A stretch of 20,111 nucleotides of DNA from Auxenochlorella pyrenoidosa (taxonomy: Eukaryota; Chlorophyta; Trebouxiophyceae; Chlorellales; Chlorellaceae). Shown here in pieces: positions 8,707 through 17,700 of the stretch (position 1 is the first letter of the stretch; each line of letters begins with the position of its first letter). A model generated the notes under the pieces. The model worked only from the letters and a program-made list of their open reading frames with translations. It had not been told where the DNA came from and did not search any database. A program made the translations under genes and the position numbers. The stretch lies in contig KQ481977.1 in NCBI GenBank assembly GCA_001430745.1, positions 901,970 through 922,080 on the forward strand, read 5' to 3'.

Positions 8707-8818
8707 GCCGCTGCCTCCAGGGCGGAGCGGTCTGGGCAGAGCCGCCGCCAGCGCCCGGCCGCGGGATGCTGGGGCAGCCTTGCCCAGACCGTGATCCCCT
8801 GGATGGAGGCAGCGGCAG
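8707..8818. repeat. Foldback 4: inverted repeat with arms of about 52 bp
   Basis: The left arm begins GCCGCTGCCTCCA and contains CGGTCTGGGCA. The right arm contains TGCCCAGACCG and ends TGGAGGCAGCGGC. The centre is near 8762. Less regular than the neighbouring foldbacks, with small gaps. Peptides RCLQGGAVWAEPPPAPGR (plus) and RCLHPGDHGLGKAAPASRGR (minus) mirror each other. Confidence 0.65.
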
Positions 8819-8899
8819 GCAGCCGGCAGCGCTGGCAGCTGCTGCAGGCTAGAGCCTGTTCGCCGACCCGCAGGATTTGACTGCTCTGCAAACCGGCAG

Positions 8900-9002
8900 T
8901 TGCAACATCTGGCAGGCACACCAGATCGGCCTGCAGCCGCTCGTACGGTCACCACCCACGAGCTGCTGCAGGCTGATCTTGTGCGCTTGCCATATGTTGC
9001 AA
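8900..9002. repeat. Foldback 5: 45-bp arms, 13-base spacer
   Basis: The arms 8900-8944 and 8958-9002 are equal in length and match at 39 of 45 positions as reverse complements, with no gap. Reading outward from the spacer, the left arm (minus) gives ERLQADLVCLPDVA and the right arm (plus) gives ELLQADLVRLPYVA. Confidence 0.85.
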
Positions 9003-9447
9003 GCGCGCCAAATCTGGCAGGCGCACAACTTCAGCCGTTAGCAGCTCCTGGGCAATGAATATGTCGAGAACGGGCTTGCAGCAAATCTGCAGACACAGAG
9101 TTGGAAGGAAGAGGGGAAGGAAAAGGCATTCACCTTTGCTGCAAGGCGAGGCAGCCTGTGTCCTTGCCCATGCAGCAAGATCAGGTGTCGGCAAGAGCTC
9201 TGTGCGTGCCTCTGTCAAATGGCAGCACGCCAGGCCTGCGGTGCACGTGCACTGGGCACAAATATTATTTCTCACTCTCGTCCGCACCATCTTGATTGTC
9301 CGCTGGGCCGAGCGCGCAGCTCTGTGCACCACCAACAGCCGGCGGAGCTGTGGGTGGCGTACAGAGCTGAAGGGCCCAGCCCAGCGGGCATTCAAGATGT
9401 TGGATGAGAGTGAGTGGACATCAGCTGAAGTGCTGCTGTTAGCGGCG

Positions 9448-9602
9448 CTGCTGCTCAGGTAGGACTCGGAGCGCAAATCATGGAGCGTGAGCGCCTCCTC
9501 GGCGACGGCGGGCGCCAGGCGCACACGCATCTGCCAGACTTCGCCGAGGAGGCACTCACGCTCCATAACTCGCGCATCGGGTCCTACCTGAGCAGCATCT
9601 GC
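9448..9602. repeat. Foldback 6: near-perfect palindrome with arms of about 77 bp
   Basis: The arms 9448-9524 and 9526-9602 meet with essentially no spacer. The outer 60 bp match at about 85 percent, including an exact ATGGAGCGTGAG at 9480-9491 mirrored at 9555-9566. Both strands therefore carry an ATG-led frame with similar peptides (MERERLLG on plus, MERECLLG on minus, each followed by AEEALTLH). Confidence 0.85.
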
Positions 9603-9637
9603 AGTGAGGAGGGCTTGACTCGCAGGGAAGGAGCACA

Positions 9638-9656
9638 GTTACATAAATCATGTAAC
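9638..9656. terminator. Small hairpin carrying TGTAA on both strands
   Basis: GTTACAT-aaatc-ATGTAAC is a perfect 7-bp stem with a 5-base loop. It contains TGTAA on the plus strand (9651-9655) and on the minus strand (9643-9639). This is the arrangement expected if two converging algal transcripts end here. It sits just beyond foldback 6 in a locally AT-rich spot. Use as a poly(A) site is inferred. Confidence 0.35.
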
Positions 9657-9838
9657 AGACCTGAAAGGGCTACTTCTTGACACGCAGCCAGAAAGGCGGG
9701 CGGGCAGGCAGCGGGCTGGTGCGCAGACGGTCGGCCTGTGAAGGCGCAGGCGTGAAGCTCACGGTCCTCACCCCAGCCAACACCTCAGCCTCACCAACCC
9801 AGCAAACACCCTGCCCAACTGTCGAGGAGGCCATCAGG

Positions 9839-9968
9839 GATGTGGAAGCCCAATCTGGCGGCTGTGCTGCTCAAGTAATCAGCACCGGCTGACCACCTGC
9901 CAGGTGCCAGGCGCTGAGCCCGCGCTGAACACCTGGGCAGCACGGCCGCCAGACTGGGCTTGGACATC
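9839..9968. repeat. Foldback 7: inverted repeat centred at 9900
   Basis: The centre is CACCTG-C-CAGGTG. The arms (about 9839-9899 and 9901-9968, with about 8 extra bases in the right arm) share AAGCCCA-TCTGGCGGC and CAGCACGGCCGCCAGA type blocks. Translating each arm outward-in gives DVEAQSGGCAAQVISTG on plus and DVQAQSGGRAAQVFSAG on minus. Many base differences are at third codon positions (gtg/gtc, caa/cag, gct/gcc, gta/gtg). Confidence 0.8.
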
Positions 9969-10274
9969 CAGGCAGGCGCAGGCCTGCACAGCTGTGAGGC
10001 TGGCTACGGAAACAAGCGCAGCCTTCAGCAGTATGAAAGCGGGCACCAGAAGAGCCGTGGTCAGACCACCAGGGCAGCTGGTTTGGTGGGTGCTTGACCC
10101 GCCTGATTGGGCTCACTGACATGCACTGCGATTGCATTGCCCCCCGACCATCAATGACTGCATCCCAACACACCTGCTGCGGCATGTGGTGAAGCGCAAG
10201 GAAGGTGGCTACAATGTCCTTGGACAGGTGCCTGGCTGCTTCGCGTTTTGATTGGCCATCAAGCAGCGAGTGCG

Positions 10275-10679
10275 ACCCTGTGGCGGATTTGGGCTAGCAT
10301 GGCGGCAGTGAAGCCCTGGGCAGCTTGCAGGTGGAGGGGCCCAGGTGGCCAGCGGCCTTCAAGGCGTCGTAGCTTGTCTGCAGCAAGCTCGTATGCGCGC
10401 TGCCTAGCTGCTTTGCTGTGGCGACGGCTGACAGCAGCTTGGGCAGCGCGCATTGCGTGCTCAGAAGGTAAAGCGTGCCTCAGACCTTCTGAGCACGCAG
10501 TGCGCGCTGCACAAGCTGCTCGCAGCTACCGCAACAGCAAAGCAGCTGAGCAGCACACGCGCATCCGTACTGCAGGCGTGCTGCGACGCCCTGAAGGACG
10601 CTGGCCACCTGGGCATCGCCCGCCTGCAGGCCGCCCCGGGCTTCACCGCTGCCGCGCTGGCACACATCCGCCGCAGGGT
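10275..10679. repeat. Foldback 8: inverted repeat with arms of about 195 bp, 14-base spacer
   Basis: The left arm 10275-10469 and right arm 10484-10679 are reverse complements at roughly four-fifths identity by eye. The innermost 37 bp (10433-10469 against 10484-10520) match at 35 positions. In the plus-strand frame the right arm reads as a helical peptide (ALKDAGHLGIARLQAAPGF, then TAAALAHIRRRVATV). The left arm on the minus strand gives a similar but frame-broken version (YDALKAAGHLGP; LQAAQGFTAAMLAQIRHRVA). This is the longest foldback in the window. Confidence 0.9.
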
Positions 10680-11444
10680 GGCAACGGTGCACTGGCAGTC
10701 AGCCTGCTGGCCCCCTCGAGGGGACAGACGCTGGCCCCCACTGCAAAAGATCCTTGCTTACTAGATACTGCATCGATGCTGGTGCAGAGCAATCATCCTG
10801 GATGGCAGTTGCTTGCTAGCTCACCTCTGAACCGGCCACGCCTTCTTTTTCCAACAGCCTGTCACATTCGCCGGCCCCCATGGCTGCGGCAAGGGAGGGC
10901 ATTGTCTCAACTGCGGGCTCCTACATGGCAAACCAGCAGGCGCTGCCCGGCAGCGGTGGCGTTAACGTTGGCCAGGCGCCCTCCCTCGGACGGGCGCAGG
11001 GGTCCGCCAGCGTGGGCACTGCTCTTTAGGCACCTGCCTTCTGCTCTCGCAGGAGCTCCCGGAGCCCTGATAGCGGTTGCTGGTGCCGGGGGGAGGCCGA
11101 GGCCATCAGATGGTCCCGTTTCTTTCGCAGGGCTTCGGCTGATGGCTCCCTGCACCGAGGATTGGACGCTGGGGGCCGGCTGCAGCTCGCAAAGAGAAAT
11201 GGAGTGCGAGAGACTTGATACAGACTGCAAGAAGAGTGCTCTGCATGCAGTCCTGTTCACGAAGCCCACCTCTGGCATTGTTTTTGTGCCAGCTAGCTCC
11301 GCCAGAGAGATCCAGGTCTTGCCACGCCGGTGCTGCAGGCGGCGGCACCCGCCATTGCGCCCAACCTCCATCTTCGCGGCTCGCTGACTGCCCTCCTGCC
11401 CCGACTCTCCCTTGATTTTTAGAGGGCGGCTGCCGACCGAACAA
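10680..11444. other. No supported gene; one small frame at 10880-11029
   Basis: Contains a 12-bp palindrome CCCCTCGAGGGG at 10712-10723. The ATG at 10880 opens a 49-codon frame (MAAAREGIVSTAGSY start, Gly/Ser/Ala-rich, stop at 11027-11029) with protein-like composition but no recognised family. A pyrimidine-rich CAG, which could be an acceptor, follows at about 11050. Long open frames on both strands here are not supported by any motif. Confidence 0.35.
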
Positions 11445-11770
11445 AGCTCTACAGCAGCGATGCAGTCTCACACTGGCGGCACCGCCCCCGGCGCCGGCGC
11501 CAGCCCTTCCTCCGCAGGCTCGGATCGAAGGTTCTTGCTTGGCCGCAGCCTGAGCTGGTTCACCTGGCATAGTGACCAGGTCAGCAGTCTCTCCCTGGAC
11601 CTCAAGAAGACAGGTGACACAAAAAGCCCTACAGCAGCGATGCTTGCGTGCACTGGCAGCACCGTCGCCGGCGGCGGCGCCAGCCCTACCGCCTCGAGCA
11701 GCTCGTGTCCAAGAATTTGGCTTGGCAGCAGCATATCCTGTCCCACCTGGCATCCTGACCAGGTCAGCAG
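11445..11770 (+). repeat. Two tandem copies of a repeat of about 180 bp
   Basis: Copy 1 (11445-11587) and copy 2 (11625-11770) share CTACAGCAGCGATGC, CACTGGC-GCACCG, GGCGCCAGCCCT, CTTGGC--CAGC and ACCTGGCAT...GACCAGGTCAGCAG, with a period of 180-183 bases. One plus-strand frame runs through both copies (11412-11825). It gives similar peptides (TGGTAPGAGASP / TGSTVAGGGASP; FTWHSDQVS / PTWHPDQVS), so the duplication kept a reading frame. Confidence 0.75.
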
Positions 11771-12499
11771 ACCGATTAAAGACCTGCATCATCCTAACCT
11801 TGGCTGCAGAATGTATGCACCATGACTGATGCTGCACGCCGATTTTGCATGAGAATGTGCCTGCTGCTCTCCCTCCTTCCACCTGCTGTCTCACGCCCAC
11901 ATGCTGTTAAACTTGTGCACTTGTGCCGTTGCAGGGTCCTAGCTGCAGTGGAAGCGCAGCGTCACAGAGCAGCTCTCCAGCAGTGCTGGCATCAATGGTC
12001 CATCTGGGTGCTGCGCGCTCGCCCGCGGTGCTCGAGGTGCGATGGATTGGGGCGCTCTGGTGTGGTGAGGCTGTATAACCTGTCCAGGCCTCAAATATTC
12101 CTGGCTGCTGCTTTGCCAAAGCATGAAGCGTGCGTTGGCACCACATACAACACTCATCCATGCACAACCCTCTGCTGCAGAGCGCCGGCCGCCGTAGCCT
12201 CAGAGGTGGCGGGCCAACTGCCGTCAGCCTCGCTGCGCCTGTTCCTGACGGAGAGTGCAGCTGGAGCGGCAGCAGCTGTGGCAGCATACAGCCATTCGGC
12301 TTCGGCAGGGGCAGCAGATACAGCCAGGCTGGCGGTGGCTCAATCAGCCTGGCGCAGGGGGCGCCTGCACCTCTGCACCAGGCTAGTGCTGCCAGTTGGC
12401 GAGCCGCGGGCCAGCAGTGCTGGCGCTCAATTACAAAGTGCACATGCTGCTTTCATTTCGCAGCAAGAACATGCTCCAACATCCTTCCTTCCCCTGCAG
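11771..12499 (+). other. Possible upstream exons of the coiled-coil gene; unresolved
   Basis: The plus-strand frame that enters the coiled-coil region is open from 11822, but I cannot confirm that it is coding here. There are two pyrimidine-rich acceptor-like sites: TGCCGTTGCAG ending near 11934, followed by VEAQRHRAALQQCWHQWSIW, and CCTTCCTTCCCCTGCAG ending at 12499. No convincing donor was found between them. The Trp-containing helix loosely recalls Sfi1-type centrin-binding repeats, but one short match is not enough. Confidence 0.3.
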
Positions 12500-13220
12500 A
12501 CCTTTGGCGCCCATGGCAGTGAAGCCAGCGCCGGCGCTGGCGGCGCCTCCCTCACGACATCGGGCTGCGTGCAGTCGCCAGCGGGCCCCACGCTCTTTCC
12601 GCGACTGCGCCAGCTGCACTTTGCGCATGGCGAGGAGGAGCCGCGCAACGAAGACCTCAGCAGTCAGCTGAGGGCCGTGCAGCAGCCTCAGCGCTCTTTG
12701 GAGGCCCAGCTGCAGCTCAAGGACGAGCAGCTGTGGGAACAGGTGGAGCGGCGCCAGCAGGCCGAGGGGCAGCTGCAGCTCAACAGCGAGCAGCTGCTGC
12801 GCGTGCAGGAGCGGCTGTGCGGAGAGGCGGAGCGGCGCCAGAGAGCTGAGGGGCAGTTGCAGGTTCAGGGACGAGCAGCTGCTGTGCATGCAGGAGCGGC
12901 TGCGGCGCTCGCAGGGGCAGCTGCAGGTGCAACTGGAAGCAAGGCAAGGAGCGCCAGAGCTGGAGCCAGCAGGCGCAGCAGCTGGGATTGCACCGCAGGG
13001 GCAGCAGCAGGGGCAGGCACCTTGCTGGCCAGCGCCCGAACACCTGGCGAATACCGCACATGCGCAGAACGGCAAGCAGCGGGCCATGCGAGCAACACTG
13101 GCCAAGATCGTAAATGCCATCAAATGCGGAGCAGCTGCAGGCCGTGCGGCAGCTGCCAGCGATGCAGCTGGCTCTGGCACTGCTGCTGGCACCGCTGGGG
13201 TGGGGCCTGCTCATGGTTGA
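12500..13220 (+). pseudogene. Frameshifted coiled-coil protein (Gln/Glu-rich heptads)
   Basis: A good splice acceptor precedes 12500 in the frame TFGAHGSEAS. From about 12650 the product becomes a coiled coil built from heptad multiples: QLQLKDEQLWEQVERRQQAEG (21 residues), then QLQLNSEQLLRVQERLCGEA with ERRQRAEG (28 residues), then a further unit. Around 12868-12873 the sequence CAGGTTCAGGGACGAGCAG has one G more than the matching CAGCTCAAGGACGAGCAG of the first unit. After it the heptads continue only in the next frame: DEQLLCMQERLRRSQGQLQ, then Gln/Ala-rich sequence to TGA 13218-13220. So either the gene is broken by a single-base insertion or the assembly has an error. I do not recognise a family; long coiled coils suggest a structural or cytoskeletal role at most. 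Upstream exons are unresolved. Confidence 0.5.
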
Positions 13221-14786
13221 AGCAGAGCTGGAGCTCGCCTGAAATGAGGCCGATGCAGTGGTGAGGACACGAGGATGCTGCCCCGCTGTGCTGAGAGGAG
13301 GGGGGCACAGCATGCAGCTCATGTCGAGTCAACCGGCAGGAATTGACCGCATGCCCGTAACCATGCTTTTGAACTTGATGCTTGCAGCGGCGCTGGCTGC
13401 TCCTCAATCATCCTGGCCCCTCCTTGGCTTGCAGTGCTCCGCTGTGTGCGCTCACCTGCAGCAGGAGGGCCGCTTCCGTGCGCCTGTGCAGATGGAGCCT
13501 GGCAGTGTGCAGCTTTGGGAAGCTCTGAGCTGCGCCGTAATGGCCTCTCACGGGCTGGCGCCCTGCGGCTGGCAAGCTCTGCCCGCTGCCACTTGCGACA
13601 AGCATGGAAGGGCCAGCCAACCCTGCAGCTCTGCAGGCCTGCATGGGCGTCGGCAGCAGGCGCAGCATCAGCATCAGCAACAGCAGCAGCGCAAATGCCC
13701 GTGGCCCCCCTGAAGCGCAGCGGCTTAGCTGACGGCAGCAGATGCACCGCAGCCTCGTTACTGCAACAGGCGGCAGCAAGCAGGCAGATTGTCAGCTGCA
13801 GGAGAGGGTAAGCAAGGGACTTGGACCACTGCCAGAAGGCAGGCAGGCTGGCAGGCAAAGAGCCAGCGATTTGAGGGTGTCTCACAACACAGCGCCAATG
13901 CCAGAAGGCAGGAAGGCAGCAGGCTGGAACATGCCTGCATTTTGAGTGTGTGTTACTTAAGTGTTACGAGCAGCGTCTAGCCGAGTTTGATCATGCTTGC
14001 TGTGTTCGTGACCTTTTGCCATGATTCAGTGTAGAACAGGATGGGTGGGAGAGCAAATCAGGAGAGACGATCCAGGAAGGGAGTGTTGTTGCTGACCAAG
14101 CCGCGCAGACTGCACATGCATTTACCCTTCCCTTCTATGTTTGTAATTTTTTTAAAGGCATGCCATGAGGGTGCCAGAAGTTACCACCAAGACATCTCTG
14201 CAGGTGCACAGGCAGGCGCAGCATGCGGGCAGAGCCAGAGCGGCAGCCTGCAGGAGCTGCTTCAGGTTGCATTGACCTGCTGGGCTCAGCAAACGTTTCA
14301 AGTATGTTGTGAGCCTTTGCTGCTGCCCGCTGTGGTGGGTGCTGTCGTTATTGACTCATTTCGAGGACTGGTGCAGCGATGGCATTGCCCCACAGCCTCC
14401 GCCCGGGCCCTCCACCATGCTGGCACCACCAACACCTTCTGTGCTGCGATAGGGAGCACACCTTCATTTCATTCAATATACTGGTTACTACCACTATACG
14501 TACTGTGTGGCACTGACAGTCATGACGCGGTGGCCAGAGACAGCCGGAGAGGGGGCAGAGCGTACCCCGCTGCCCAGCTTGCGGCGGTACCTTCAGCACG
14601 GCTGGCAGCGGGCCGTCCAGCAGGCGTTGCGGCTGCATGGCATGGCATCTCTTTCGCTCTCAGTAGACTTCGTGCCGGATTTGGTGCTGCCCACCGGTGG
14701 CTAGGCAGCGGGCCGCGGCACCTTCCGCCCCTTGCCCCGCCCAGCTGCTGCAGCAAGCACGGCGCTGATATGCCTATCTTGAAGCC
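13221..14786. other. No supported gene; short direct repeat and weak frames
   Basis: About 1.57 kb. A direct repeat of about 50 bp with a 69-base period lies at 13830-13880 and 13899-13951 (TGCCAGAAGGCAGG...TTTGAG.GTGT). Acceptor-like sites occur at about 13387 and 13434 ahead of open frames with no family match. A 60-codon ATG frame at 14522-14704 (SLRRYLQHGWQRAVQQALRL within it) looks protein-like but unassigned. The last 80 bases are the likely leader of the secreted protein at 14787. Confidence 0.4.
14142..14146 (+). terminator. TGTAA signal in AT-rich context
   Basis: TTTGTAATTTTTTTAAAGG is the most AT-rich stretch in the neighbourhood and contains the algal poly(A) signal. It would suit a plus-strand transcript from the 12.5-13.2 kb coiled-coil region, whose stop is 920 bases upstream. 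The assignment is tentative. Confidence 0.3.
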
Positions 14787-17700
14787 ATGAATATAGCGTT
14801 ACTGCTTGTGCTGTGCGTCTTGGCGCACACAGCGGCAGGTGCGAGCGCGCCATCTCTCGCTGCCGTCCTGTCCCCCGCGTCCAGCACACCGAGGGTTCAT
14901 CCAAAGAATTATTTCCCTGTTGCAGGAGCTACACCGCCCCGGCCAAGCCCCTCCCCTGTGCTCCGCCGTCCACAGCGACTCCAGCCGCCACTGCCGCCGC
15001 CGCCGCCGCCGCCGCGGCCCCGGCCTCCACACCCGCCCCCTCGGCCCCCGCAGCCGCTGCAGCCCCTGGCAGAGGCGGGCTGGCTGCTGTGGGTGCGGCA
15101 CCTGCATGCCCTCACGCGCTTTGGCTCGCCACCGGTGGGCCCGGACAGCACCCCCATACACAAGCTGCTGCCCGCCACCTTTTGGTACAGCCTGCTGGCC
15201 ACCGATGATGTGCCGGGGTCACTGCGGGCAACCGACGCGGTGAGGGCAGCTGGCGGGGGAAGGAGAAGGAGGGGGCTGCCTGCGTCCCCTTGCCCTGCGG
15301 CGGGCGGACGCACGGCGGCCTCCAGCGCACCGTGCCTGGCTCTGCAAGCTCGCCACAAAGAGTCTCTCCTTCTGCTGCCTGGCCCTGCGCCTGTGCAGGC
15401 CGACATCTGGGCCAACACCCTCATGGCCTACGACCCGCTCTGGCTGCGCCCCCAGCGATCCCTGCTGTCAGACACCTTTATCGGGCTGCTGGCGCCAGCA
15501 AAGGCGGCCAAGCTGGTGCCGGCAGGTGCGGCGGGGTCCCCCGCTGGCTGCCAGTGGGGCGTGTGGGACTGCTGGCTGGTTGCTTTCCGCGCCTGCATGC
15601 GTGCCTGCTTGGGGCCACAGGTCTGCTGCAACCACTCCAGCCTGGCTGCCTGCATGCTGCCGGCGGCACGGTGTGCGCATGGCTGCCGGTCAGCGGGCGT
15701 GACTGCTGCGTGCCTCGTAAGCGTCGCTCCGACCAGCCCGCTCCCAACTCACGTCCCTTCCCCTCATGCGCGCAGCTGCGCTGAGCGCGCTGGCCCGAGC
15801 CACAAATCGCAACAGCAACTATGCAGACCCCGGATACACCGTGATGGTGCGGGTGAACCCCAACAACGAGTTTGTGCCCATCACCTCCCCCGCCTGGGCC
15901 TTCAGCTCCTCGGCCTTTGCCAACGAGACGCAGCGGGTGGGGCCTGGGGGCCTTGGGCTCAGCAGACGGGAGGGAGGAGGGGGGTGGACAAGCGCCCGAC
16001 GGCCTGCTAGGCAGGAAGGTGCCTGCCAACAGCGTACGAGCCTCGCGCACCTTTGAACACGCCGGTTCAGAGAGGCCGCGCACCTGCATGCAACCCGCCT
16101 GCACTCACCTGCCTGCGGCGCACCCCTTGCCGGAGCGCAGGCCAAAGCCCGCATGGCAGATCCCCAGGCCTGGGCCACCACCTTTACCCTCACAGCAGCG
16201 CAGCTGGCTCGCAACCGCCGGGTCGAGTGAGCGCTTGCCCGCCCCGCCGCGCTCGGCTGTGCTCTGCCCACCTGTGCCCACCTGTGCCCGCCACGCGCAT
16301 GCACGCCCTGATGGTTCGCCCCACCACCGTGCATCCCAGCCACGCCGGCTCACCTCCCCCACGGCTCCCGTCTTCCTCCTGGGGAGCGAGGAAGTATGCA
16401 TGTCGTGCACGCGTCTCCACACACACCCTCGATGACAAGCAAACGTGCCCCCCCCCCCTCCCCTTTTCAACCGCAGCTGGTCCCACTACACGCTGGACGG
16501 CGCTGCCAGCCTGTCGCCGCCACCTGGCGTGCTGCCGTCTGACCCGCTGGCCTGGCCGGCGCAGCACCTGCTCGACCTGACGGCCAGCGATGTCGGCATC
16601 ACCACGCGCATCGATCTCGCGCCCGCGCTGGCCAGCCTCACGGTGCAGTCCAAGGGCTTCTTCTACGGTGCGCTAGGGGGCCGTGAGCACGCAACACGCG
16701 GCGCCTCGCCCTCGCTGCCATGTTGCGCTCCTTGTGCAGCGCACATGCTGGCAGCCTGGTCCTGCGCTGGGCTGGCCCTGTGGGTGCACACGGCTGTTCT
16801 GGGTCTCCAACCCGGCTGCCGTGAGCAGGGCTGGAGGCAGGGTGGAGCAGCGACGAAGCGCAGGCCTAGCAGCGCCGCGCGCTCTCGGCCCTGCCAGCTT
16901 TGTCCACAGTGCCCCGCCTCCCTGCCCCGCAGGCGTGCTGCGCCCCGCCCCGGCCTGGTGGTCGGCCTCGTGGGCGGGGCCCTTCCCCGGCACCGCAGCC
17001 GCGCGCAACACCGCGCGGCAGTACTTTGCGGCGCCAGCTGGCACCTGCGTGACCACGCCTTGGACCGTGGCGGCCATGTACTCGCCCCGAGTGGTGGCCG
17101 CGCTGCAGCCGGCGGCGTATGCCGACTTCAAGGCGCGGTGGAATGTGAGTCGGGGCCAGGACGGGCGGCTGGGTGGCGGTGTCGAGGTTGCCAGGCAGGC
17201 AGGCCATGCGTCCGCACAGTGCGCAGCACGCTGGCTATGCAGCATGCGCCGAGCAGCTTGCATGGCAACATCCTCAGGGGTTGCTTGCCGGCCCTGCGCC
17301 CCACCCTGGCGGCTCCCTGGCCCCCCCCTGCAGAACGTGACTGCCGGCGGACAGCGGCGGCTGGACGTGCTGGCGTGGAGCGTGCTGAAGGGGGACGCCA
17401 ACACCGGCAGCGTTGCGCTGGACGACGCGACATCCAGGTGGCTGCAGCGGGCTGGCAGGGCCTGGCTGCGCGCCGGCAGGGGTGCAGAGATGGGCACCAC
17501 AGGCGGCAGCTCAGCGCCGGGCAGCGGGGCCGAGGTGCACGCTGGGGCTGTGGCGGGTGGCCGCGCAATGCTGCCTCCCTGTGATGAGGGCAGCAGGCGG
17601 GGTTGGGTTGCCTGGCACCTCGGCACCCCTGAACTTGGTACGATGCGCAGCACGGACCAACTCGTGCCGCCCTGCTGCCCTCCCTCTCCTGCCCGCAGCA

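Noticed and set aside
8949..9566. 205-codon minus-strand frame starting in foldback 6
   Set aside because: The start and first 40 codons are the palindrome itself. The rest lacks any family match and its codon use is irregular, so I describe the repeats and do not call a gene.
7767..10679. A single family of MITE transposons
   Set aside because: The foldbacks share no common termini, no visible target-site duplications and no common internal sequence, so one repeated element does not explain them.
10248..11387. 379-codon plus-strand open frame
   Set aside because: It reads through both arms of foldback 8 and changes character repeatedly. The protein-like frame of the right arm is a different one (10484-10764), so this is a chance frame.
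12862..12893. A 31-base intron to explain the frame change in the coiled coil
   Set aside because: Although it would start gt and end cag, it is far shorter than any other intron here, and the segment itself encodes the expected heptads in the next frame.
12888..13220. Independent small gene starting at ATG 12888
   Set aside because: Its first residues continue the heptad repeats of the upstream frame exactly, so it is better read as the downstream half of a frameshifted gene.
14813..15208. Alternative Ala/Pro-rich frame over the proline-rich exon
   Set aside because: It has high third-position GC and an Ala-rich translation, but it ends in a stop at 15208 and cannot join the in-phase downstream exons, whereas the chosen frame does.
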